Positions 52,680 to 61,072 are shown, counted from the stretch's first letter. The stretch is DNA of 64,000 nucleotides from Allocatelliglobosispora scoriae (GCF_014204945.1 NZ_JACHMN010000003.1:496001-560000), one strand, 5' to 3'. Notes: generated by a model not told the origin, from the sequence alone. Numbers and translations: made by a program.

Positions 52680-52747
52680 GGCGCAACTCTTCAAGAGTTG
52701 GTGTTCAGCCCGCCAGGGCTGAACACCAACTCTTGAAGAGTTGCGCC
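52680..52747. repeat. Family A long dyad: perfect 32-bp arms, 4-base loop
   Basis: Arms 52680-52711 and 52716-52747 are exact reverse complements and each contain CAACTCTTCAAGAGTTG or its complement. It lies between the convergent bglC and GH20 genes and can terminate both. Apart from the core and its immediate flank, the inner part (GGTGTTCAGCCC) is unlike the other copies. Confidence 0.95.
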
Positions 52748-52756
52748 GGTCGTGAC

Positions 52757-54211
52757 TCAGACTGCCCCGTGGCTGATGCCCAAAGCGTCCCAGCGGGCCT
52801 CGTGGGCCGCGAGCCGGGTGCGGTAGCCGTCCCAGTCCCGCGACGACGCCGCGGACCAGCCGACCTCCGCGATCCCGGTCAGCCGGGGGAACGCCATGAA
52901 CTCGATCTCCGCCAACGTCGTGACCGTCTCGGTCCACAGTGGCGCCTCGACGCCGAGCAGGGCGCCGTCGGGCACCTCGCCGAGCAGCTCCGCCGGGTCC
53001 CACTCGTAGGCGTGGCGTACGCTGATCAACCCCGCCCAGTCCTGCCCCAGCTCCGTGCTCTCGTCATATTTCATGTCCAGATACGTCCGCGACCCGGGCG
53101 ACATGACGATCTTCGAGCCGCGCGCTGCGGCTTCGCGGATGGGCGCGAGAAAATCCTGGTCCGGATGGGTACGCCAGAACTGCACCACCGTCGAGCTCGG
53201 TGCTCCGGCCCGGGCCACCTCGTCCCAGCCGATCGCGACCTTGCCGTGCCGCTCCACCGTGGCGATCGTGCGCCGGACGAAGCCGCCGAACTCCTCGGGC
53301 GTCAGCTTCATCACCTCGTCGCCGCCGATGTGCAGATAGGGCCCCGGCGTCATCGCGGCCAGCTCCCCGATCACCGCGTCGACGAACTCGTCGGTCGCCG
53401 GGTTCGCCACGTCGAAGTTGCTGAACCCGACCTCGGTCCCGGTGAAGTGCTCGGTGAGGTAGCCCTCGGGTGCGATCTCCGGGTAGGCGACGAGAGCGGC
53501 ATTCGTGTGGCCGGGCATGTCGATCTCGGGGACCACGGTGAGGTAGCGGGCGGTGGCGTGGGCGACGAGGTCGGCGTACTCCTCGCGGGTGTAGAAGCCA
53601 CCGGGACCGCCGCCGACCTCGCACGCGCCGCCGACCTCGGCCAGGCGCGGCCTCGCGGCGATCTCCACCCGCCAGCCCTGGTCGTCGGAGAGGTGCAGGT
53701 GCAGCACGTTGAGCTTGTAATAGGCGATCTCGTCGATGTATCGCTTGACGTCGTCGACGCTGAAGAAGTGGCGGGCGACGTCGAGCATCGTGCCGCGCCA
53801 GGCGAAGCGGGGCTCGTCAGCGATCCTTACGCCTGGAATCGCCGAATCCGTGCAGATCTGTCGCAGTGTCTGGCTGCCCCGGAAGAGCCCTTCGGCGGTG
53901 GATGCGCGCAAGATCACACCGCCGGGCGCCGCGTCGAGCGTGTAGCCCTCGCGCGCCAGGCCCAGCTCGGGAAGAAGTTCGATGCGGATCCCGGTGGCCC
54001 CCGTCGCCGCTGCCGGGACCGTGACCGGCACGGCCAGCCCGGTCCACCGCCGGAGGTCCGCCGCGAACTCCGTCGCGATCCGGGCGACCTCACCGTCGTC
54101 CGGGGTGAAGACCACCGTCGTCGCCTCTGTCAGCACGTAGCCCTCGCCGGTCGCGAGGAGTGACCGGGGAGCCGGGATCACCGCGGAGACGCCGACAGAA
54201 AACGTTTTCAC
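52757..54211 (-). CDS. GH20 beta-N-acetylhexosaminidase, intracellular
   Basis: 484 residues. An N-terminal GH20b alpha/beta domain (about 10-125; VIPAPRSLLATGEGYVL) precedes the GH20 barrel: RGTMLDVARHFFSVDDVKRY, LHLHLSDDQGWRVEI, VPEIDMPGHTNAALVAYPEI. The catalytic pair D298-E299 is in LHIGGDEVMKL. No signal peptide is present, so it acts on imported chitobiose or other N-acetylglucosaminides, matching the secreted chitinase and LPMO. The GTG at 54211 lies beside a GAAAACGTTTTC palindrome; a later GTG at 54181 would drop ten poorly conserved residues. It is divergent from the CebR-like gene. Confidence 0.9.
   Translation of the reverse strand: MKTFSVGVSAVIPAPRSLLATGEGYVLTEATTVVFTPDDGEVARIATEFAADLRRWTGLAVPVTVPAAATGATGIRIELLPELGLAREGYTLDAAPGGVILRASTAEGLFRGSQTLRQICTDSAIPGVRIADEPRFAWRGTMLDVARHFFSVDDVKRYIDEIAYYKLNVLHLHLSDDQGWRVEIAARPRLAEVGGACEVGGGPGGFYTREEYADLVAHATARYLTVVPEIDMPGHTNAALVAYPEIAPEGYLTEHFTGTEVGFSNFDVANPATDEFVDAVIGELAAMTPGPYLHIGGDEVMKLTPEEFGGFVRRTIATVERHGKVAIGWDEVARAGAPSSTVVQFWRTHPDQDFLAPIREAAARGSKIVMSPGSRTYLDMKYDESTELGQDWAGLISVRHAYEWDPAELLGEVPDGALLGVEAPLWTETVTTLAEIEFMAFPRLTGIAEVGWSAASSRDWDGYRTRLAAHEARWDALGISHGAV
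54198..54209. promoter_or_regulatory. GAAAACGTTTTC palindrome at the GH20 start
   Basis: A perfect 12-bp palindrome with the central CG typical of LacI-family operators. It starts within the first codons of the GH20 reading frame (or just upstream of it if the GTG at 54181 is used) in the gap shared with the LacI gene. Confidence 0.6.
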
Positions 54212-54280
54212 AAGGCAAACAATACGTCTGGGTGCACTGAGTCAGCAATGAGGGGCGGGAAGCAAGTAGTCTTCGCTGTT

Positions 54281-55291
54281 ATGACCACCCCGCGCGCCCG
54301 GTCGGCCGGACGTCCTACGCTCGACCAGGTCGCCGCCCACGCCGGCGTCGGCCGCGGCACCGTCTCCCGAGTGGTGAACGGCTCGCCGCAGGTCAGCCCC
54401 GAAGCCAAGGCGATGGTCGAGAAGGCCATCGCCGATCTCGGCTATGTGCCCAACCGGGCAGCCCGTGCCCTGGTGACCCAGCGGACCGACTCCGTGGCGC
54501 TCGTCGTCTCCGAGTCCGGCGACCGCCTCTTCGGCGAGCCCTTCTTCGCCGGGATCGTGCGCGGCATCAGCACGGTGCTCGCCGACACCCAGCTGCAGCT
54601 CTGGCTCGCCATGGCCCAGTCGCCCGCCGAGCGGGTGCGGATCGAGCACCACCTCACCGACCAGCACGTCGACGGCGTTCTGCTGCTGTCGCTGCACGGT
54701 GCCGACCCGCTGCCGGCGCTGCTCGCCGAGCGCGGCCTGCCGACCGTCTTCGGCGCCCGCCCGGTCTCCGGCACCGGCTTCTACGTCGACGTCGACAACG
54801 TGGCCGGCGCTCGCGAGGCGGTCGCGCACCTCGTCTCCACCGGCCGCCGCAAGGTCGCCACGATCGCGGGCCCGCCGGACATGTCGCCCGGTGTCGACCG
54901 CCTCACCGGCTACCGCGCCGCGATCGGCACCCAGACCCCGCTCATCGAGTACGGCGACTTCAGCGAGGCGAGCGGCATCGCCGCGATGCGCAAGCTGCTC
55001 GCGGCCGATCCGGACATCGACGCCGTCTTCGCCGCCTCCGACGTGATGGCCGCGGGTGCCCTGCGGGTGCTGCGCGAGACCGGCCGGCGGGTGCCGCAGG
55101 ACGTCGCCGTCGTCGGCTACGAGGACTCGATCATCGCGACCCAGACCGACCCGCCGCTGACCAGCGTCTACCAGCCGGTCGAGGAGATGGGCCGGGAGAT
55201 GGCCCGGATGCTGATCGACCTGATCCGCGGCGAGATCCCGCAGCGCCCGATCCTGCTCGACACCCACCTGGTCCGCCGAGCCTCGTCGTAA
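54281..55291 (+). CDS. cebR: LacI-family regulator, CebR-like
   Basis: 336 residues from the ATG at 54281. The LacI HTH is RPTLDQVAAHAGVGRGTVSR then VVNGSPQVSPEAKAMVEKAI. The hinge reads YVPNRAARALVTQRTDSVAL. The periplasmic-binding-protein-like core has EPFFAGIVRGISTVLADTQL and VAVVGYEDSIIATQTDPPLT. CebR proteins of streptomycetes share the ALVTQRTDSVALVVSE run. It sits 1.6 kb after the ceb operon, which has CebR boxes, so cellobiose-responsive repression is the best reading. No ribosome site is obvious; the mRNA could be leaderless. Confidence 0.8.
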   Translation: MTTPRARSAGRPTLDQVAAHAGVGRGTVSRVVNGSPQVSPEAKAMVEKAIADLGYVPNRAARALVTQRTDSVALVVSESGDRLFGEPFFAGIVRGISTVLADTQLQLWLAMAQSPAERVRIEHHLTDQHVDGVLLLSLHGADPLPALLAERGLPTVFGARPVSGTGFYVDVDNVAGAREAVAHLVSTGRRKVATIAGPPDMSPGVDRLTGYRAAIGTQTPLIEYGDFSEASGIAAMRKLLAADPDIDAVFAASDVMAAGALRVLRETGRRVPQDVAVVGYEDSIIATQTDPPLTSVYQPVEEMGREMARMLIDLIRGEIPQRPILLDTHLVRRASS

Positions 55292-55299
55292 GGGCTTCC

Positions 55300-55365
55300 G
55301 CCGACTTGCTGCAAAGCGTGGTCATTTCTCTGAAAATAGGGCCGCTTGCTGCAAAACAGCACGTG
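55300..55365. repeat. Family B dispersed repeat, degenerate copy
   Basis: TTGCTGCAAAGCGTGGTCAT near 55308, then a partly complementary GGGCCGCTTGCTGCAAAAC. The left part matches the arm of the intact dyad at 58404-58477 (TTGCAGCAAAGCGTGG). It lies just past the cebR-like gene and may have been its terminator. Confidence 0.6.
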
Positions 55366-55479
55366 GCAAGATCGAACGGGCGTTTTGTCGCGACCGGGAC
55401 ACGGCGCCGCAACCATTTTGAAACGCATCTCATGCAGGCTGATCTGTATTCATTCGGGTCGGTCTCTATTGGAGGCGTC

Positions 55480-56265
55480 ATGCTGCTGCGCATCAGGGTC
55501 GAGTTGCCGGACCGTCCGGGTTCGCTCGGCCAGCTTGCCCGCACCCTCGGCGTCGCGGGAGCTGACATCGTCCAGGTGGTCGTCCTCGAGCGCGCCGCCG
55601 GTCGGGCCGTCGACGACTTCACCGTCGTCTGGCCGAGCGGTGCCAGCGTGCGCCGGCTGCTCGCCGGGCTCGGCGCGATGCCCGGTGTCCGGGTCGACGG
55701 CGTCTGGCAGGCGATCGGCGCCCCGGTGCACGGTGGCTACGACGCGGAGCTGCTCGCCCAGGTCGCGGTCAACCCGACCGAGGGCCTCGCGACGCTGGTC
55801 GACGCCGTGCCCGCGCTCTTCGCCGCCGACTGGGCAGCGGTGCTCGTGGTCCCGGCCGACTGGGCGCTGCGCTCCAGTTCCGCCGAGTCGATCCCGGGCC
55901 GGGCCGAGGCGCTGACCCGGGCCGAGCCGGCGATCGCGTACTCCAGCTGGCGCGCTCCCGAGGTGCCGCGGCTCCCCGAGGTGACGCCGCTGCGCGGCCG
56001 GGCGATCAACGGGCCGCAGGGCGTGCGGTTCGCGGTCGCCCCGTTCGGCCGGGCCGGGCTCGTTCTGCTCGTCGCACGCGGGGGCGTCGGCACGCAGATC
56101 CCGCTCGACGAGACCGGCTTCGGCGAGCCGGTGACGGTCCCGACGGCGGCCGGGTTCCACGCCACCGAGGTCGACCGGCTCGCCCAGCTCACCAGGGCCG
56201 CCGCGCTGGTCCTCGGCGATCAGATCGACCTCGTCTCGGCGCCGCCCGCCGCCGCTGCGGCCTGA
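55480..56265 (+). CDS. ACT-domain protein
   Basis: 261 residues from the ATG at 55480, preceded by GGAGG. The N-terminal ACT domain is LLRIRVELPDRPGSLGQLAR, then VAGADIVQVVVLERAAGRAV and DDFTVVWP. The remaining two-thirds is alpha/beta without a recognised motif; the segment ADWAAVLVVPADWALRS may be a GAF-like strand. It probably senses an amino acid. The next gene is also an ACT protein fused to an acetyltransferase, so the two likely act together. A terminator hairpin separates them. Confidence 0.75.
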   Translation: MLLRIRVELPDRPGSLGQLARTLGVAGADIVQVVVLERAAGRAVDDFTVVWPSGASVRRLLAGLGAMPGVRVDGVWQAIGAPVHGGYDAELLAQVAVNPTEGLATLVDAVPALFAADWAAVLVVPADWALRSSSAESIPGRAEALTRAEPAIAYSSWRAPEVPRLPEVTPLRGRAINGPQGVRFAVAPFGRAGLVLLVARGGVGTQIPLDETGFGEPVTVPTAAGFHATEVDRLAQLTRAAALVLGDQIDLVSAPPAAAAA

Positions 56266-56291
56266 AGTCCGCGTTCAGCCGCCGGACACTC

Positions 56292-56322
56292 CAAGCCCGT
56301 CCCGCGAAGCGGGGCGGGCTTG
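56292..56322 (+). terminator. Terminator after the ACT gene
   Basis: CAAGCCCGTCCCGC and GCGGGGCGGGCTTG pair over 14 bases (one G-T) around a GAA loop. Confidence 0.8.
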
Positions 56323-56488
56323 ACCATGCAGGTCGCGTGAGGTGTGACACAGACACAGACAGCTCTTGATTTCTTTCGGTAACGGCAGAGAAACAGGCGC
56401 GAGCCATGCTGTGATCAGCTAAGGAGTTACGAGCGGCGGCAACGTGGCGGGTCGTTGGCAACCCCTGGGACGACACGAGGAGTGCGCA

Positions 56489-57517
56489 ATGGCTCTGTGG
56501 CGGGTGCGAGCGACAGTGGACGACCGGCCGGGTTACCTCTCGGTGCTGACGGCGAGTCTGGCCCTCAAGTCGGTGAACATCCTGGCGGTCCAGGTGCACA
56601 CCACCGAGGCGGGCGCGGTCGACGACTTCCTCGTCGATGCGCCGGAGCGGTTCACCGAGGCCGACCTCATCGCCGCCGTGGAGCGCGGCCGGGGCCGGGA
56701 CGCGTGGGTCGCGCGCACCGACGCGCACGGCCTCGTCGACCCGCCCACTCAGGCGCTGGGCCAGGCGGCCCGGCTCGTGAGCGACCCCGACGAGCTGGGA
56801 TCGCTGCTCACCAACCAGCTCGACTGCGCGATCTCCTGGCGCCCAGCCCACGCCCAGCAGGGGTTCTCCGACAACGAGATGACCCTCGCCGATCCGCGCG
56901 GCGGCGCGCTGCGGCTGATGCGGCTCACCCCGCCCTTCACCCCGGCCGAGTTCGCCCGGGCGCAGGCGCTGGTCGAGGTCGCCAACGCCGTGGTGCTCAA
57001 CAAGGCGGCCCAGGCCCAGCTGCTGCTGCCCGACGGCACCGAGCTGGTCATCCGCATCGCGACCAGCAACGACCTCGACGCGATCGAGGCGATGCACAAG
57101 CGCTGCTCGGCGGAGAGCCGTTACCGCCGCTACCTCTCCGCGTCACGCGGGCCGTCGCGCGCTCAGCTCGCCCGGCTGCTCGACGCGCCCCGGGGCGCCA
57201 CTCTCGTCGCGGAGCGCGGCGAGGAGATCATCGCCGTCGCCAACCTCGTCGGCGAGGGCGCCATCGCCGAGGTGGCCCTGCTCGTCGAGGACGCCTGGCA
57301 GCGCCGGGCGATCGGCACCACCCTGCTGCGGCGGGTGCGCGCGCTCGCCGAGCCGGCCGGTTACGAGGCGATCATGCTGCACACGCACTCCGACAACGGC
57401 CCGCTGCTGCGGACGATCCGCCGACTCGGTCAGGACGGGCTCTATGACCGCGACGGCTCGCTCGTCACCGTCACGCTGGCACTCGCCAAGCGCGCTCCGG
57501 TGACAGTGCGACCCTAG
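56489..57517 (+). CDS. ACT domain plus GNAT acetyltransferase fusion protein
   Basis: 342 residues from the ATG at 56489 with GAGGAG upstream. N-terminal ACT: LWRVRATVDDRPGYLSVLTA with LALKSVNILAVQVHTTEAGA. The C-terminal GNAT (about 190-330) has LVIRIATSNDLDAIEAMHKR, VALLVEDAWQRRAIGTTLLR and RALAEPAGYEAIMLHTHSDN. The acetyl-CoA loop QRRAIG matches Q/RxxGxG/A. ACT-GNAT fusions resemble amino-acid-regulated protein lysine acetyltransferases of actinobacteria, such as mycobacterial and Micromonospora PatA-like enzymes. Substrate protein unknown. The 220-base upstream gap has no clear regulatory RNA. Confidence 0.8.
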   Translation: MALWRVRATVDDRPGYLSVLTASLALKSVNILAVQVHTTEAGAVDDFLVDAPERFTEADLIAAVERGRGRDAWVARTDAHGLVDPPTQALGQAARLVSDPDELGSLLTNQLDCAISWRPAHAQQGFSDNEMTLADPRGGALRLMRLTPPFTPAEFARAQALVEVANAVVLNKAAQAQLLLPDGTELVIRIATSNDLDAIEAMHKRCSAESRYRRYLSASRGPSRAQLARLLDAPRGATLVAERGEEIIAVANLVGEGAIAEVALLVEDAWQRRAIGTTLLRRVRALAEPAGYEAIMLHTHSDNGPLLRTIRRLGQDGLYDRDGSLVTVTLALAKRAPVTVRP

Positions 57518-57522
57518 GTGGC

Positions 57523-58386
57523 ATGTTCGAGCCCCACCTGCCCGCACCAGTCGAGTCGCTCAACGACGAGCGGCTCGACCGGGCCGGAGTGACCCTGCGG
57601 CTCCAGCGCGACGACCTGATCCACTCCGAGATCCCCGGCAACAAGTGGCGCAAGCTGCACCTCAACCTCGCTGCGGCCACCGAGGCCGGTCACTCGACCC
57701 TGCTCACCTTCGGCGGTGCCTTCTCCAATCACCTGCGGGCCGTCGCCGCGGCCGGACGGATCTTCGGATTCGCCACGATCGGCATCGTCCGGGGCGAGGA
57801 GCACCTGCCGCTCAACCCGTCGCTGCGCTACTGCGCCGACCAGGGCATGACGCTGGCCTATCTGGACCGCACGACCTACCGCACCAAGCGGGATCCGGCC
57901 GTCGAGGCGGAGCTGCGGCGCCGGTGGGGCGAGTTCTTCCTGATCCCCGAGGGCGGCAGCAACCCGCTCGCCGTCCGCGGTTGCCTGCCGATCGCCGCCG
58001 GGCTCGGTGGCGCCGACGTGATCTGCTGCCCCGTCGGCACCGGTGGCACGCTCGCCGGTCTCGCCGCCGGGCTCGCCGGCCACCAGCGCGCGATCGGCTT
58101 CGCGGTCCTCAAGCCGGGCGACTTCCTCACGGCCGAGGTCGAGGCCCTGCAGCGCGCGACCTTCGGTGAGCGGTCCGGTCACTGGCGCGTCGAATCCAGA
58201 TACCACTTCGGCGGGTACGCCAAGAGCACCCCCGCCCTCGCCGCCTTCATCGAGGATTTCCACACCAGGCACGGCCTGCACCTGGACCGCGTCTATGTGG
58301 CGAAGATGCTGGCCGGAGTCTTCGACCTGGTCGAGTCGGGCTACTTCCCGCCCGGTACCCGGCTCGCCGCGATCATCACCGGTTAG
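57523..58386 (+). CDS. PLP-dependent ACC deaminase / D-cysteine desulfhydrase family protein
   Basis: 287 residues. The PLP Lys is in HSEIPGNKWRKLHLNLAAA (K41). The cofactor ring stack is TFGGAFSNHLRAVAAAGRIF and the phosphate-binding loop is CCPVGTGGTLAGLAAGLAGH. This fold II family includes 1-aminocyclopropane-1-carboxylate deaminase and D-cysteine desulfhydrase; residues needed to separate the two are not decisive here, and D-cysteine desulfhydrase-like is more usual in this short subgroup. It starts five bases after the ACT-GNAT stop, implying one operon. Family B dyad downstream is the likely terminator. Confidence 0.85.
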   Translation: MFEPHLPAPVESLNDERLDRAGVTLRLQRDDLIHSEIPGNKWRKLHLNLAAATEAGHSTLLTFGGAFSNHLRAVAAAGRIFGFATIGIVRGEEHLPLNPSLRYCADQGMTLAYLDRTTYRTKRDPAVEAELRRRWGEFFLIPEGGSNPLAVRGCLPIAAGLGGADVICCPVGTGGTLAGLAAGLAGHQRAIGFAVLKPGDFLTAEVEALQRATFGERSGHWRVESRYHFGGYAKSTPALAAFIEDFHTRHGLHLDRVYVAKMLAGVFDLVESGYFPPGTRLAAIITG

Positions 58387-58403
58387 GCAGGATCGGCGCG
58401 GCA

Positions 58404-58477
58404 CCCTGTCACGTTTTGCAGCAAAGCGTGGCTATTCTCGCGCCGGAAGCCACGCTTTGCTGCAAAACGTGACAGGG
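58404..58477. repeat. Family B dyad: perfect 30-bp arms, 14-base loop
   Basis: Arms 58404-58433 and 58448-58477 are exact reverse complements and contain TTTTGCAGCAAAGCGTGG. It begins 18 bases after the PLP enzyme stop, so it would terminate that operon. A degraded relative is at 55300-55365. Confidence 0.95.
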
Positions 58478-58485
58478 ATTTGTCC

Positions 58486-58509
58486 ATTGTGGAATTGTGG
58501 AATTGTGGC
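58486..58509. repeat. ATTGTGGA tandem repeat, three copies
   Basis: ATTGTGGA-ATTGTGGA-ATTGTGG follow the family B dyad in an AT-rich stretch 105 bases upstream of the next gene. It may mark a promoter region. Confidence 0.55.
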
Positions 58510-58614
58510 GACTGTAAGCGATCCGTCTGAGTTTCCACGGGTAAGCCGATCGCGGCGAGTGGATCGGTAGCGATACGCTCCGCGCGGTCTTGCCCCTATA
58601 CGTGGAGGTTTCTC

Positions 58615-59289
58615 ATGGCAGTGGTCAGGCGCCCGCCGACGATCAACCGTCAGGTCGTGGCCGTCGCTCCGAAGCAGGCCGATGCCGAGCACGACAACGA
58701 GACGACCGTCGCCGTCCCGAGGACGCCCGACGACGCGGAGACCGCCGCGTCACCGACGCCCGCGGCGCACCTCTGGGCGATGCTGCTGGGCCTGGGGCTC
58801 GCCGCCGCGGGTCTCTGGGGCGGTTACCTCATCACCGTCTACAACCCGGCTACCGCCTTCGACGCCGGCAGTGAAATGTCGATCTTCGCGGGCCTCGTGG
58901 TCGTCACCGCCGCCGTGGAGCGCTTCATGGAGCCCTTCACCCGGTGGATGCCGGGCCGTGCCGCCCAGCAGCGCTACGACTGGGCCCTCGCCGCGATGGA
59001 GAACGGTGTCGGCTCCACCGTCGCCGCCGCCAAGGCGAAGGCCGAGCGCGACCAGGCCCGCGCCGACAAGGGCATCATCACCTGGGGCCTCGCTACGGGT
59101 GTCTCGACGGCGCTGGCCGCATCCGGTGGGTTCTACCTGCTGCGGATGCTCTCGGCGACGCCGACCACCTGGGACGGCGTACCGGCCTTCATCGACGCGC
59201 TCGTCACCGGTCTGGTCATCGGCAGCGGCACCAAGCCCGTGCACGACCTGATCAGCCGGGCCCAGCCGATCCCCAAGGACGAGAAGTAG
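58615..59289 (+). CDS. Hypothetical membrane protein, two or three transmembrane segments
   Basis: 224 residues, GTGGAGG ribosome site before the ATG. An acidic, Ala/Thr-rich cytoplasmic start of about 50 residues leads to LWAMLLGLGLAAAGLWGGYL (first membrane helix). A second hydrophobic stretch is MSIFAGLVVVTAAVERFMEP. A charged helical region (AAAKAKAERDQARADKG) leads to a third, LATGVSTALAASGGFYLLRM. The end PAFIDALVTGLVIGSGTKPV HDL is moderately hydrophobic and resembles the end of phage-like or LydA-type holin relatives in actinobacteria. No confident family. Terminator downstream. Confidence 0.65.
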   Translation: MAVVRRPPTINRQVVAVAPKQADAEHDNETTVAVPRTPDDAETAASPTPAAHLWAMLLGLGLAAAGLWGGYLITVYNPATAFDAGSEMSIFAGLVVVTAAVERFMEPFTRWMPGRAAQQRYDWALAAMENGVGSTVAAAKAKAERDQARADKGIITWGLATGVSTALAASGGFYLLRMLSATPTTWDGVPAFIDALVTGLVIGSGTKPVHDLISRAQPIPKDEK

Positions 59290-59320
59290 GTCTTACCGAT
59301 CTGTGACGAGTCCATGACGA

Positions 59321-59355
59321 GCCGCCCCCGCAAGAAATTTTCCTGCGGGGGCGGC
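59321..59355 (+). terminator. Terminator between the membrane protein and response regulator
   Basis: GCCGCCCCCGCA and TGCGGGGGCGGC are perfect 12-base arms around AGAAATTTTCC. It ends only 14 bases before the response-regulator ATG. Confidence 0.8.
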
Positions 59356-59369
59356 CGTACGCTCGGCAG

Positions 59370-60086
59370 ATGGGTGAAGAGAGAGTGCTGGTCGTTGATG
59401 ATGACCCCACCGTCAGCGACGTCGTGCGCCGTTATCTGGAGCGGGCGGGCTACACGGTCACCCTCGCCACCGACGGCTACGAAGCCCTCTCCGCCTACGC
59501 GAGCGCCAAGCCCGATCTCGTGGTGCTCGATCTGATGCTGCCGGGCCTCGATGGGCTGGAGGTGTGCCGGCGGCTGCGGGGCGGGGCCGACGGCGTACCC
59601 ATCATCATGCTGACGGCGCTCGGCGAGGAAGTGGACCGCGTGCTCGGGCTGCAGCTCGGCGCCGATGACTATGTGACCAAGCCCTTCTCCCCGCGCGAGC
59701 TGGTGCTGCGCGTCCAGTCGGTGCTGCGGCGGGCCAGCCCGCCCGCGCCCGGCACCCGCCCGCTCGCCGACGGCGACCTCGTCGTCGACGTGGCCCGCCG
59801 GGTGGCGAAGCTGCGCGGCGCCGAACTCGCCCTCACCGTGCGGGAATTCGACCTGCTCGTCTTCTTCATGGGCGCGCCCGGCCAGGCTTTCCGCCGAGGT
59901 CAGCTGCTCGAATCGGTCTGGGGCTGGAACTTCGGCGACCAGTCCACCGTCACCGTTCACGTGCGCAGGCTGCGTGAGAAGATCGAGGACGATCCCGCCT
60001 CGCCCAAGCGCATCCAGACCGTGTGGGGCGTCGGATACCGCTACGAGCCGGGCAACACCGACGGTGATCCGGTGGGAGGCTCCTGA
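59370..60086 (+). CDS. Two-component response regulator, OmpR/PhoB family
   Basis: 238 residues. Receiver domain with LVVDDDPTVSDVV, phospho-acceptor D54 in LVVLDLMLPGLDG, T/S in IIMLTALGEE and the switch Lys in DYVTKPFSPRELVLRV. The C-terminal winged helix has LRGAELALTVREFDLLVFFM and TVHVRRLREKIEDDP, QTVWGVGYRYEP. Its stop overlaps the kinase start (TGATG). A strong hairpin sits immediately upstream, so its own promoter must be short or leaderless. Target genes unknown. Confidence 0.95.
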   Translation: MGEERVLVVDDDPTVSDVVRRYLERAGYTVTLATDGYEALSAYASAKPDLVVLDLMLPGLDGLEVCRRLRGGADGVPIIMLTALGEEVDRVLGLQLGADDYVTKPFSPRELVLRVQSVLRRASPPAPGTRPLADGDLVVDVARRVAKLRGAELALTVREFDLLVFFMGAPGQAFRRGQLLESVWGWNFGDQSTVTVHVRRLREKIEDDPASPKRIQTVWGVGYRYEPGNTDGDPVGGS

Positions 60087-61072
60087 TGCATGATGTGCTG
60101 GTGATGGCCGTGGTGGCACTGCTCGGCGCGCTCGCCGTCGGGCTGCCGGGCGCGGTCGTGCTCCGGCTGCTGCACCGAAAGTCGATCACCATCAACGTCT
60201 GCGTGCTGCTCGCCGTCACCGTGCTCGCCGTCGGCGCGGGCGTCGTCGCCGTCGCGCAGGCGATGTTCCTCTCCGAGCACGACCTGAAGGTGCTGCTCAT
60301 CGTGCTCGGCATCTCCGGCGCCGTCGGGCTCGGGCTCGGTCTGTGGCTCGGCCGCCGCCTTGCCCGCGAGGCCGTCTGGGCCGAGGACGCCAGAGCCACC
60401 GAGCGCCAGCTGGTCGCCTGGGTCTCGCACGATCTGCGTACGCCGCTGGCGGGCATGCGCGCCATGGCCGAAGCGCTGGAGGACGGCATCGTCGAGGACC
60501 CGGCGACGGTGGCCGAATACCACAGCCGGATCCGCACCGAGACCGACCGGATGGCCGGGCTCGTCGACGACCTCTTCGAACTCTCCCGCATCAACGCCGG
60601 TGCCCTGCGGCTGTCGCTCGCGACCGTGCGCCTCGGCGATGTCGTCTCCGACGCGGTCTCCTCCGCCGAACCCGTCGCCGCGACCCGACGGATCCGGGTC
60701 GTCGCCTCCGCCGACGGCTGGCCCACCGTGCAGGCGAGCGAACCGGAACTCTCCCGCGTCGTGGCCAACCTGCTGCGCAACGCGATCCACTACACCCCGT
60801 CGGACGGGACGATCACCGTCACCGGCGGGCGGGACGGGGACGAGGGGTGGCTCGCCGTCGCCGACACCTGCGGCGGGATCGCCGAGTCGGACCTGCCCCG
60901 GGTATTCGACGTCGCCTATCGGGGCAGCGCGGCGCGGACACCGTCGCAGCACGGCGGCGGCGGGCTGGGCCTGGCGATCGTGCGCGGGCTGGTCGAGGCG
61001 CACGGCGGCCGGGTGGCGGTGCAGAACGTCTCCGATGGCTGCCGGTTCGTGGTCCGCCTCCCGCTGAGCTAG
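60086..61072 (+). CDS. Sensor histidine kinase
   Basis: 328 residues. Two membrane regions, MAVVALLGALAVGLPGAVVL and VCVLLAVTVLAVGAGVVAVA, plus a third, LLIVLGISGAVGLGLGLWLG, with almost no extracytoplasmic domain; sensing is probably in the membrane. The H-box is VAWVSHDLRTPLAGMRAMAE with H115. N-box: VVANLLRNAIHYTPSDGTIT. G-boxes: VADTCGGIAESDLPRVFDVA and GGGGLGLAIVRGLVEAHGGR. It is coupled to the response regulator gene. The transcript runs into the hairpin array that starts about 65 bases after its stop. Confidence 0.95.
   Translation: MHDVLVMAVVALLGALAVGLPGAVVLRLLHRKSITINVCVLLAVTVLAVGAGVVAVAQAMFLSEHDLKVLLIVLGISGAVGLGLGLWLGRRLAREAVWAEDARATERQLVAWVSHDLRTPLAGMRAMAEALEDGIVEDPATVAEYHSRIRTETDRMAGLVDDLFELSRINAGALRLSLATVRLGDVVSDAVSSAEPVAATRRIRVVASADGWPTVQASEPELSRVVANLLRNAIHYTPSDGTITVTGGRDGDEGWLAVADTCGGIAESDLPRVFDVAYRGSAARTPSQHGGGGLGLAIVRGLVEAHGGRVAVQNVSDGCRFVVRLPLS

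Noticed and set aside
56340-56488. Riboswitch upstream of the ACT-GNAT gene
   Set aside because: The GC-rich leader has some inverted pairs (GGCGGCAACG, GTTGGCAACC) but lacks the conserved cores of SAM, cobalamin, glycine, T-box or glutamine motifs that I could recognise.
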